Assembly: GCF_009674565.1 (NCBI RefSeq)
Contig: NZ_WKJL01000012.1
Location: 124,001 to 188,000 of the forward strand
Origin: Duganella aquatilis
GTDB taxonomy: Bacteria; Pseudomonadota; Gammaproteobacteria; Burkholderiales; Burkholderiaceae_D
Length of the DNA: 64,000 nt
Reading direction: 5' to 3'
This document shows, piece by piece, positions 30,150-37,941 of the stretch. Position 1 is the stretch's first letter; each line of letters starts with the position of its first letter. The notes below the pieces were generated by a model that saw nothing but the letters and a program-made list of their open reading frames with translations, did not search any database and was not told the DNA's origin. A program made the translations under genes and the position numbers.

Positions 30150-31286
30150 CGCCGCATCGGCGGGCAGCTCGTGGATCGCGATGCCCTCGATGGGATCGAT
30201 CGGCGCGTCCCACGGACGCAGCGCGATGAAGCGCTGCGTATCGTCATAGCCGGCCTGCCAGCGGGCGCGGATGCCGGCCGCGCTGAAGTCGATGTCCTTG
30301 GTATGGTCCTCGTTGCCGATGCGCGGCGCGCGCAGCGACACCACGTGCATGTCGGTGCCGCAGCCCCACGAGGCCAGTTCGCGTACCTCGGGCAAGGCGG
30401 CTTCCTTCGCCGACAGGTGCTTGCTCATCTCGCGGATCACGTGGCGCAGCCGGTGCAGCCGGCGCTGCTGCTCGATGTTGCTGGCGCGGCTGGCGTACTG
30501 GATCTCCTTGTGCTTGTCCAGCACATCGAGCACGCTTTCCGGCTCGCTGCCGTCCGGGTTCCACACCTGCACCGAGAAGATCACCGAACTGCGGCGCGGC
30601 TCGTCGTCGAGCACCGCTTCGATCGGCGTGTTGGAATAAATGCCGCCGTCCCAGTAAGGCTGGCCGTCGATGCGCACGGCGGGAAAGGCCGGCGGCAGCG
30701 CACCGGACGCCATCACGTGCTCGACGCACAGTTGCTCATCGCGGCTGTCGAAGTAACGCATCGCGCCGCTGCGCGCATTCACCGCGCCGACGGTCAGCCG
30801 CATCTGCTTGCGATTGAGATAGTCGAAATCGACCAGCGCCTCCAGCGTGCTGCGCAAGGGCGTGGTCTGGTAAAAGGAGGCATGCTCGACGCCCACCCGC
30901 GCCTCCGGGTTCCACCACGAAGACAGGTTCGGTTCGAAAAAGGCGGGAATGCCCTGCCCCACCGTGATGGCGTTGGCGATGGCGCGCGGCATGGTGGAAA
31001 AACCGAAGGAATTGCGCTCCATGCGGTGCCAGAATTCGCGCAGCCGGTCCAGCCGCTGCTCCGGCGGATTGCCGGCGATGATGGCGCCGTTGATGGCGCC
31101 GATGGAAGTGCCGATCACCCAATCCGGTTCGATGCCGGCTTCGTGCATGGCCTGGTACACGCCGAGCTGGTAGGCGCCCAAGGCGCCGCCGCCCTGCAGG
31201 ACCAGGACAACCTGGCCCGGCAAGGCGGAGGAAGGCAAACTATCGGGCTTACGCTTCAAAACGATCTCCACGATGCACTGCAACAT
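30138..31286 (-). CDS. Patatin-like phospholipase
   Basis: A 382-residue protein. The Ser-Asp dyad motifs are clear: oxyanion loop LVLQGGGALGAYQLGVYQAM, nucleophile elbow WVIGTSIGAINGAII (GxSxG) and the aspartate in YWDGGIYSNTPIEAVL. A long C-terminal extension (about residues 280-382) fits the DUF3734-carrying group. No signal peptide, so probably cytosolic or membrane-associated. The start is uncertain because the ribosome site is weak; a GTG at 31271 is an alternative. It lies 16 bases after the katA stop on the same strand, so it may be co-transcribed with catalase. Confidence 0.92.
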   Translation of the reverse strand: MLQCIVEIVLKRKPDSLPSSALPGQVVLVLQGGGALGAYQLGVYQAMHEAGIEPDWVIGTSIGAINGAIIAGNPPEQRLDRLREFWHRMERNSFGFSTMPRAIANAITVGQGIPAFFEPNLSSWWNPEARVGVEHASFYQTTPLRSTLEALVDFDYLNRKQMRLTVGAVNARSGAMRYFDSRDEQLCVEHVMASGALPPAFPAVRIDGQPYWDGGIYSNTPIEAVLDDEPRRSSVIFSVQVWNPDGSEPESVLDVLDKHKEIQYASRASNIEQQRRLHRLRHVIREMSKHLSAKEAALPEVRELASWGCGTDMHVVSLRAPRIGNEDHTKDIDFSAAGIRARWQAGYDDTQRFIALRPWDAPIDPIEGIAIHELPADAASNP

Positions 31287-31302
31287 GGAGATTGTAAGCG
31301 AT

Positions 31303-32766
31303 TTACGCCAGGTTCACGCCGCGTGCCTTCAATGCCGCGCGCACGCCTGCGCCGTAGGCCGGATCGGCCTGGTCGAAGTGGCCCAGCTGGCGCGCGATGA
31401 TCTCGGCGCTGACCTGGCTCAAGGGACCGGCAAGGTTGTTGAACAGGTTTTGCTGCTCATCGGCCGGCATCAGGCGGAACAGATCACCTGCCTGGGTGTA
31501 GTCATCCTCGGTGCCGCGCGCATCGTAGCGGGCCGCCGCGCCTTGCAGCGCCAGCGCCGGTTCGCCATTGCCCAGGCCCTGCGGATTGCTGCCGCTGGCG
31601 TCGACCGGCTGGTAGTTCTGCGCCGCGCCGCCGTTGGCGATCGCCATGCCACCGTCGCGCTGCTGGTTGTGGAACGGGCAGCGCGGCGCGTTCACCGGCA
31701 GGTGCTGGTGGTTGGTGCCGACGCGGTACAGCTGCGCGTCGTGGTAGGCGAACAGGCGCGCCTGCAGCATCTTGTCCGGCGAGTAGCCCAGGCCCGGCAC
31801 CACGTGCGATGGCGACAGCGCCGCCTGCTCCACTTCCGCGTGGTAGTTGACCGGATTGCGGTTCAGCTCCAGCACGCCCACCGGCAGGAACGGGAAGTCC
31901 TTGTGCGGCCAGACCTTGGTCAGATCGAACGGATTCCAGCCGGTGCGCGCTTCCCATGCGGCCAGCTCGGCCTCGGTGGCGACTTGCACCTTGACGTCCC
32001 AGCGCGGGAAGTCGCCGCTGGCGATGGCGTTGAACAGGTCGCGCTGCGAGTAGTCCGGATCGGTGCCGGCGATGCGCACGGCTTCGTCGGCGGACAGGTT
32101 CTTGATGCCCTGCTGCGTCAGGAAGTGCCACTTGACGTAGACACGTTCGCCGTCGACGTTAATCAGGCTGTAGGTGTGGCTGCCGAAGCCGTGCATGTGG
32201 CGGTAGCCGTCCGGCGTGCCGCGGCTGGAGAACAGCGTGGTGACCTGGTGCAGGCTTTCCGGCGTCTTGCTCCAGAAGTCGAACATCATGGTCGGCGATT
32301 TCAGGTTGGTCTGCGGGTCGCGCTTCTGCGTGTGGATGAAGTCCGGGAACTTGATGCCGTCCTTGAGGAAGAACACCGGCGTGTTGTTGCCGACCAGGTC
32401 CCAGTTGCCCTCTTCGGTGTAGAAGCGCACGGCGAAGCCGCGTGGATCGCGTTCGGTGTCGGCGCTGCCCTTTTCGCCGCCGACGGTGGAGAAGCGCAGG
32501 AAGGTCTCGGTCTGCTTGCCGACTTCGCTGAACAGCTTGGCCTTGGTGAATTGGGTGATGTCGTGGGTAACGGTGAAAGTGCCATATGCGCCCGAGCCTT
32601 TGGCGTGCACCACGCGCTCAGGGATACGTTCGCGGTTAAAGTGCTGCAGCTTCTCGATCAGGTGGAAGTCCTGCAGCAGCACCGGGCCGCGTGGGCCGGC
32701 GGTGACGGAGTTCTGGTTGTCGGCGACTGGAATGCCGGACGCGGTGGTGATAGGTGGCTGGCTCAT
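31303..32766 (-). CDS. katA: Heme catalase (small-subunit, clade 3 type)
   Basis: A 487-residue monofunctional catalase that breaks down hydrogen peroxide. The distal histidine is in ERVVHAKGSGAYGTFTV, the asparagine in DLVGNNTPVFFLKD, and the proximal heme tyrosine in ARLFAYHDAQLYRVGTNH. Length matches the small-subunit clade. No signal peptide. AGGAG precedes the ATG. An OxyR-type tetranucleotide pattern lies about 65-100 bases upstream. Confidence 0.96.
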   Translation of the reverse strand: MSQPPITTASGIPVADNQNSVTAGPRGPVLLQDFHLIEKLQHFNRERIPERVVHAKGSGAYGTFTVTHDITQFTKAKLFSEVGKQTETFLRFSTVGGEKGSADTERDPRGFAVRFYTEEGNWDLVGNNTPVFFLKDGIKFPDFIHTQKRDPQTNLKSPTMMFDFWSKTPESLHQVTTLFSSRGTPDGYRHMHGFGSHTYSLINVDGERVYVKWHFLTQQGIKNLSADEAVRIAGTDPDYSQRDLFNAIASGDFPRWDVKVQVATEAELAAWEARTGWNPFDLTKVWPHKDFPFLPVGVLELNRNPVNYHAEVEQAALSPSHVVPGLGYSPDKMLQARLFAYHDAQLYRVGTNHQHLPVNAPRCPFHNQQRDGGMAIANGGAAQNYQPVDASGSNPQGLGNGEPALALQGAAARYDARGTEDDYTQAGDLFRLMPADEQQNLFNNLAGPLSQVSAEIIARQLGHFDQADPAYGAGVRAALKARGVNLA

Positions 32767-32828
32767 ACTATGGCTCCTCGTTGTTGATAGCGTGAAGCTA
32801 TTCTAACCACGACGATCCATAAATAAAA

Positions 32829-32865
32829 ACTATAAATATCTATAGCTTCGATAGATATTCGCAAT
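32829..32865 (-). promoter_or_regulatory. OxyR-like binding site upstream of katA
   Basis: CTAT-N7-ATAG (32840-32854) is a perfect core of the OxyR pattern; the third element at 32862 is CAAT (three of four) and the outer left element is poor. A longer dyad AATATCTAT / ATAGATATT covers the same core. A -10-like TAGAAT (minus strand, 32800-32805) places the box just upstream of the -35 of katA. Confidence 0.55.
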
Positions 32866-32913
32866 ACGGGGTAAGGCCGGTGATTCGCCAAGCATCCCTT
32901 CCCCCAAAACGAA

Positions 32914-32943
32914 AGGGTCTGTCCCCATGCGGGGACAGACCCT
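32914..32943. repeat. Perfect 13-bp inverted repeat, REP-like
   Basis: AGGGTCTGTCCCC, loop ATGC, then GGGGACAGACCCT, 21 bases after the cphA stop. It has no T run, so it is more a REP-like or mRNA-end stem than a classical terminator. Confidence 0.6.
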
Positions 32944-32963
32944 GGCCGCAGCGGTGTGCGGGT

Positions 32964-35534
32964 TCAGGCTTCCTTGATGCGCTTGGCGATGTGCGCCAGC
33001 GCGTCTTCCACCTGATCGATCAGGATCAGGCAAAGATCGCCTTCCTGCAAACGCGCCAGGGCGGTATCGATGGCCTTGAACTCGCCGTAGATTTCTTCGA
33101 TATGCGAAGTACGCGGCGCGCCGGACAAGCCGGAGCGCAGCAACGCCACCACTTCACCATCCACGCGGCCACGCTGGCAGGCATCCTCGTACAACAGCAC
33201 ATCGTCAAACGCGCGGCCGAGGATTTCGGTCTGCTGCGTGATGTCCTGGTCGCGGCGGTCGCCGGCGCCCGAGATCACCACCACGCGGCGCTTGGCCGGC
33301 ATGGTTTCCACCGCCTTCACCAGCGCCAGGATGGCGTCCGGATTATGGCCGTAGTCGGCGATCAGCGTCGCGCCCTTGTAGTCGAACACGTTGAAGCGGC
33401 CCGGCGCATTGTCGGAATCGTTGGCGAAGGTTTTCAGGCCCAGGCGGATCGCGTCCCAGCTGATGCCCACGCCCCACGCCGCCGCCACCGACGCCATCAC
33501 GTTCTCAACCTGGAAGCCGATGGCGCCGTTGCGGGTGATCGGCACGGCCGACAGCGGAATGCGGTTCTGCTCACGGCCTTCGGCCGCGACGATATGGCCA
33601 TCTTCCACGTACACGGTGCGGCAGCCCTGCGCCAGGTGCGTGGCGATGACAGGATGCGAGCGGTCGGCGCCGAAGAAGATCACCTTGCCGCGGCAATTGG
33701 CCGCCATGCCGGCGACGATAGGATCGACCGCGTTCAGCACCGCGAAGCCGCTCTCCGACACGTTCTGCACGATCACGCGCTTCAACACCGCCAGGTCTTC
33801 CACGGTGGTGATGTAGTTCAGGCCCAGGTGGTCGCCCATGCCGATGTTGGTCACCACCGCCACCTGGCAGCGGTCGAAGGCCAGGCCTTCGCGCAGGATG
33901 CCGCCGCGCGCGGTCTCGAACACCGCCGCGTCCACGTCCGGATGCAGCAGCACGTTGCGCGCGCTGCGCGGACCGCTGCAGTCGCCGCTGTCGGTCTGGC
34001 GGCCTTCGATGTAGACGCCGTCGGTGTTGGTCATGCCGGTGCGCAGGCCGCTGGCGGTTAGCAGGTGCGCGATCAGGCGCACGGTGGTGGTCTTGCCGTT
34101 GGTGCCGGTCACCGCCACCACCGGAATGCGGCCGTTCTCGCCCGGCGCAAACATGGTGTTGACGATGGCCTCGCCCACCGCGCGGCCTTTGCCGAACGAA
34201 GGCGCGATGTGCATGCGCAGGCCCGGCGCGGCGTTGACTTCCACCACGCCGCCGCGTTGATTCTCAATCGGTTCCAGCACGTTGTCGCAGACCACGTCCA
34301 CGCCGCACAGATCGAGGCCGATCATCTGCGCCGCTTCCACCGCGCGCGCCGCCACTTCCGGATGCACGTCGTCGGTGACGTCGGTGGCGGTGCCGCCGGT
34401 CGACAGGTTGGCGTTGTTGCGCAGGATGACACGCTGGCCCTTGGCCGGCACCGAGTCCGCGTTCAGATCTTGCAGCGCCAGGCGCGCGATGGCGATGTCG
34501 TCGAAACGGATCTTGGTCAGCGAGGTCGAATGGCCCGAACCGCGGCGCGGATCGGCGTTGACGATGTCGACCAGTTCACGCACGGTGTGCGTGCCGTCGC
34601 CGATCACCAGCGGCGGATCGCGGCGCGCGGCTGCAATCAGCTTGTTGCCGATGACGAGCAGGCGGTAATCGTGGCCCGGCAGGTAGCGCTCGACCATGAC
34701 GTCGTCGCGGAATTCCTTGGCGGTGCGGAAGGCCGCTTCCAGGTGCTCCTTGGTCATGATGTTGACCGTGACGCCCTTGCCCTGGTTGCCGTCCTTCGGC
34801 TTGACCACCACCGGCAGGCCGATTTCCTGCGCGGCCTTCCAGGCGTCGGCTTCGTCTTCCACCGAGCGGCCGATAGGCACCGGCACGCCGGCGGCGTGCA
34901 GCAGCTTCTTGGTCAGTTCCTTGTCCTGGGCGATGGTCTCGCCGATGGCGCCGGTGGTGTCCATTTCAGCGGCCTGGATGCGGCGCTGTTTCGAACCCCA
35001 GCCGAACATCACCATCGAGCCTTCGGTCAGGCGGCGGAACGGAATGTCGCGCACCACGGCGGCGTTGACGATGGCGCCGGTGCTTGGGCCCAGGCGCACG
35101 TCTTCGTCCAGGTCGCGCAATTCGGTCAGCGCGGCTTCCAGGTCGAAGGCGGTATCGGCCAGCACCGACACGATCAGCGCTTCGGCCAGTTCCACGGCGC
35201 GGCGGCCGACGGCTTCCTCGGTGTATTCCACCACGGTCTGGTAGATGCCCTGCTCCAGCGTGGCGTGGGTGCGGCTGAAGGTGACCGGGCAGCCGGCTTG
35301 CGCCTGCAGGCTCAGTGCCGCCACTTCCAGCACGCGCGCCAGCGGCACGGCGTCCGAGGTGCCGGTGGGATGCAGGGCGCCAACGGCAGGGAAGCGCGCA
35401 TGCAGGCGCTGCTCGAAGTTCGGCAGCGTCGCGATCGATTGCTCTTCCGGCGGGCACGAGACGATGACTTCCACCGCAGTGTGGTGGCTCCAAAGGTTCG
35501 GGCCGCGAAGGGCGCGGGTGCGTATGACTTCCAT
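32964..35534 (-). CDS. cphA: Cyanophycin synthetase
   Basis: An 856-residue enzyme that builds the arginine-decorated polyaspartate cyanophycin. N-terminal domain (RALRGPNLWSHHTAVEVIVS), then an ATP-grasp domain for Asp addition (about residues 220-470, with IGLPVVVKPKDGNQGKGVTV), then a Mur-ligase-like domain for Arg addition with an intact P-loop VTGTNGKTTTVRL at residues 475-487 and IADYGHNPDA. It lies 27 bases after the second synthetase on the same strand. Both are divergent from an ABC transporter and DUF1854 gene. Confidence 0.96.
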   Translation of the reverse strand: MEVIRTRALRGPNLWSHHTAVEVIVSCPPEEQSIATLPNFEQRLHARFPAVGALHPTGTSDAVPLARVLEVAALSLQAQAGCPVTFSRTHATLEQGIYQTVVEYTEEAVGRRAVELAEALIVSVLADTAFDLEAALTELRDLDEDVRLGPSTGAIVNAAVVRDIPFRRLTEGSMVMFGWGSKQRRIQAAEMDTTGAIGETIAQDKELTKKLLHAAGVPVPIGRSVEDEADAWKAAQEIGLPVVVKPKDGNQGKGVTVNIMTKEHLEAAFRTAKEFRDDVMVERYLPGHDYRLLVIGNKLIAAARRDPPLVIGDGTHTVRELVDIVNADPRRGSGHSTSLTKIRFDDIAIARLALQDLNADSVPAKGQRVILRNNANLSTGGTATDVTDDVHPEVAARAVEAAQMIGLDLCGVDVVCDNVLEPIENQRGGVVEVNAAPGLRMHIAPSFGKGRAVGEAIVNTMFAPGENGRIPVVAVTGTNGKTTTVRLIAHLLTASGLRTGMTNTDGVYIEGRQTDSGDCSGPRSARNVLLHPDVDAAVFETARGGILREGLAFDRCQVAVVTNIGMGDHLGLNYITTVEDLAVLKRVIVQNVSESGFAVLNAVDPIVAGMAANCRGKVIFFGADRSHPVIATHLAQGCRTVYVEDGHIVAAEGREQNRIPLSAVPITRNGAIGFQVENVMASVAAAWGVGISWDAIRLGLKTFANDSDNAPGRFNVFDYKGATLIADYGHNPDAILALVKAVETMPAKRRVVVISGAGDRRDQDITQQTEILGRAFDDVLLYEDACQRGRVDGEVVALLRSGLSGAPRTSHIEEIYGEFKAIDTALARLQEGDLCLILIDQVEDALAHIAKRIKEA

Positions 35535-35561
35535 AACTCTTCTTATTCTCTCAATGATGTA

Positions 35562-37736
35562 TCAGTGGTGAACGCGTTTCGGCGACGCTTCCCAGGTACG
35601 CAGGCCGGCGCCGATCAGGTCCGGCGTCAGGCCCAGCGCCCAGCCGGCGGCAATCGCGGCCAGCACGGCTTCCGGCGGCACCAGCGGCGACAGCGGCAGC
35701 GTGCCCACTTCTTCGTGGCCGATCGCCATGACGATGTTGTTGCGGGCGCCGTCCTTGCGTTCGAACACCACGCGCTTGCCGTCCTGGCGGTGCGCGGCGA
35801 TGGCGGCCAGGTGCTCGTCCACGCCATAGAAAATCACTTCGCCGTCGCACAGGTCGGCCATCTCCACCACTTGCGGATCGGCGGCGTTGAGCACCGCCGC
35901 GCCGCTTGGCAGCACCACGTCGACCTGGGTGCGCAGCACGTTATACAGCTTGTTGTCGCTGTCGATGTGGAACTCGCTCAGCGACGCGAAATCGCTGACA
36001 TCGGTCACCACGCCGACCGTGCACTTGTCGTAGGCCAGGCCTTCGGACAGGATCATGCGCGCGTCGTTTTCAAACACACCGGCTTCGACGTTTTTGTTCA
36101 GCAGCAGGCGCTCGCCGGTTTCCCAGTCGCTGAAACCGTCGCGCGGCAGCAGGCGGCCGTTGACGAACAGGCCGTCGGCGCAGGTCAGGCCGGTTTTCTT
36201 GCCGCTGATTTGCAGCAGCCAGGCCACCAGGCGCGCGGTCATGGTCGTGCCGTGCTTGCCGGTGATGCCGACGATCGGCATGCGGCCGGTGGCGTCGCCG
36301 AACAGGTGGTCGACGATCGCTTCGCCAACGTTGCGCGGTTCGCCCACGGCCGGCTTCAGGTGCGCCAGCAAGCCAGGGCTGGCGTTGACTTCGATGATGG
36401 CGCCGCCCTGCTCTTCCAGCGGACGCGAAATGTCGGAGCACACCAGGTCGATGCCGGCGATGTCCAGGCCGACCACGCGCGCCGCCAGCGCAGCCATCGC
36501 GGCCACCTGCGGGTGCACCTTGTCGGTGACGTCGATGGCGACGTTGCCGTTCGGCTGGATCAGCACTTTCTGGCCTTCGGCCGGCACCGACGCGTGGGTC
36601 AGGTTCTGGCGCTTCAGTTCCAGCACGATCTCGCCCGATTCGTCCGGCTTGACCAGGCCCAGTGGGAATTCCTCGGTCTCGCCACGGCGCGGATCGGTGT
36701 TGATCTGGGTGTTGCAGAGTTCCAGCACGGTCGATTTGCCGTCGCCGGTGACCCACAGCGATTCGCCGGCGGCGGCAGCCACCACGCGGCGGCCCACCAC
36801 CAGCAGGCGGTGTTCGTCGCCGACGATGAAGCGTTCGACGATCACGCTGCTGCTGTCGCCTTCCTTGGCGGCCAGTTCATACGCGGCGGCGACATCGGCT
36901 TCGGTGGACAGGTTGAGCGAGACGCCGCGGCCATGGTTGCCGTCGTATGGTTTCAGCACGACCGGCAGGCCGATGTCCTCGGCCGCTTCCCATGCCTCGG
37001 CGGCGCTGGTGACCAGCTGGCCTTCCGGCACCGGCACGCCGCAGGACGAGATCAGCGTCTTGGTCAGATCCTTGTCGCTGGCGATGCCTTCGGCGATGGC
37101 CGAGGTGTGCTCGGTTTCAGCGGTCCAGATGCGGCGCTGCGCGGCGCCGTGGCCCAGCTGCACCAGGTTGCCGTCGGTCAGGCGGATGAATGGAATCTTG
37201 CGCACGCCGGCGGCATCGACGATGTTGCCGGTGCTCGGGCCCAGGCACAGGCTCTCGACCAGGTCGGTCAGGCTGGCGACGGTGGCGGCCAGGTCGTACG
37301 GACGGTCTTCGATCATCGCCATCAGCAGGTCGCGGCCGGCGGCCAGCGCGGCGCGGCCGACTTCTTCCTGGCGGGTGCGGAAGGCCATCTTGTACAGGCC
37401 GGTGTTCTCGCCGATTTCGCGGGTCTTGCCGAAGCCGGTTTTCATGCCGGCCAGGTTTTGCAGTTCCAGGACCACGTGTTCCAGGATGTGGCCGGCATAA
37501 GTGCCGTCGCGCAGGCGCTCCAGGAAGCCGCCGTGCTCGCCCACGCCGCAACGGTGCACGATCAGGCCTGGCAGGATGGCTGTCAGGCGCTCATACAATC
37601 CGGGCAACAAATTCGATGGAAAGTTCTCCAGCTCGCCGATATCCAGCCACGCCTCGATGACCGGGCGATAGGTCCAGATGTTGGGTCCGCGCAAATGCGT
37701 GACGCGGAGAACTTCAATGTCTTTCTTCTTAGTCAT
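35562..37736 (-). CDS. cphA: Second cyanophycin synthetase (CphA'/CphA2-type), Mur-ligase P-loop altered
   Basis: A 724-residue paralogue of the downstream cphA. It has the same N-terminal domain (VTHLRGPNIWTYRPVIEAWL) and ATP-grasp domain (IGLPVVLKPYDGNHGRGVSL). The Mur-ligase-like domain is shorter, and its P-loop reads ITGKHGTTMTARL at residues 491-503, where the intact paralogue reads VTGTNGKTTTVRL. The P-loop lysine is Thr, so ATP use at this site is doubtful. Cyanobacterial CphA2, which lacks one ATP site, polymerises beta-Asp-Arg dipeptides; a similar role is possible here, but this is inference. First gene of the cphA pair. Confidence 0.92.
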   Translation of the reverse strand: MTKKKDIEVLRVTHLRGPNIWTYRPVIEAWLDIGELENFPSNLLPGLYERLTAILPGLIVHRCGVGEHGGFLERLRDGTYAGHILEHVVLELQNLAGMKTGFGKTREIGENTGLYKMAFRTRQEEVGRAALAAGRDLLMAMIEDRPYDLAATVASLTDLVESLCLGPSTGNIVDAAGVRKIPFIRLTDGNLVQLGHGAAQRRIWTAETEHTSAIAEGIASDKDLTKTLISSCGVPVPEGQLVTSAAEAWEAAEDIGLPVVLKPYDGNHGRGVSLNLSTEADVAAAYELAAKEGDSSSVIVERFIVGDEHRLLVVGRRVVAAAAGESLWVTGDGKSTVLELCNTQINTDPRRGETEEFPLGLVKPDESGEIVLELKRQNLTHASVPAEGQKVLIQPNGNVAIDVTDKVHPQVAAMAALAARVVGLDIAGIDLVCSDISRPLEEQGGAIIEVNASPGLLAHLKPAVGEPRNVGEAIVDHLFGDATGRMPIVGITGKHGTTMTARLVAWLLQISGKKTGLTCADGLFVNGRLLPRDGFSDWETGERLLLNKNVEAGVFENDARMILSEGLAYDKCTVGVVTDVSDFASLSEFHIDSDNKLYNVLRTQVDVVLPSGAAVLNAADPQVVEMADLCDGEVIFYGVDEHLAAIAAHRQDGKRVVFERKDGARNNIVMAIGHEEVGTLPLSPLVPPEAVLAAIAAGWALGLTPDLIGAGLRTWEASPKRVHH

Positions 37737-37860
37737 GTATTGATTCTTGTAACTTTGTTATCGGCTGAGCCAGCCCGCGCCGTATTGTAAACCCTGTACC
37801 CTTGCCCTGCTGCTGTACGGTATACTTGCCGTCAACGCAAAACATTCTATTTTATTGTTC

Positions 37861-37887
37861 TCTGTCAAATGTTTAATCACTGACAGA
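37861..37887. promoter_or_regulatory. Inverted repeat in the divergent cyanophycin promoter region
   Basis: TCTGTCA and TGACAGA are separated by 13 bases, with half-sites 20 bases apart (two helical turns), 55 bases before the ABC transporter ATG. It looks like an operator for a dimeric regulator; identity unknown. Confidence 0.45.
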
Positions 37888-37941
37888 ATACCGTAAATAA
37901 TCCGTAATATCAGCCTTTTCCCCTCCGGAGTACGCCGCACG

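Noticed and set aside
34065..37790. A 1241-codon open frame antisense to both cyanophycin synthetases
   Set aside because: It spans two real genes on the opposite strand and shows no domain.
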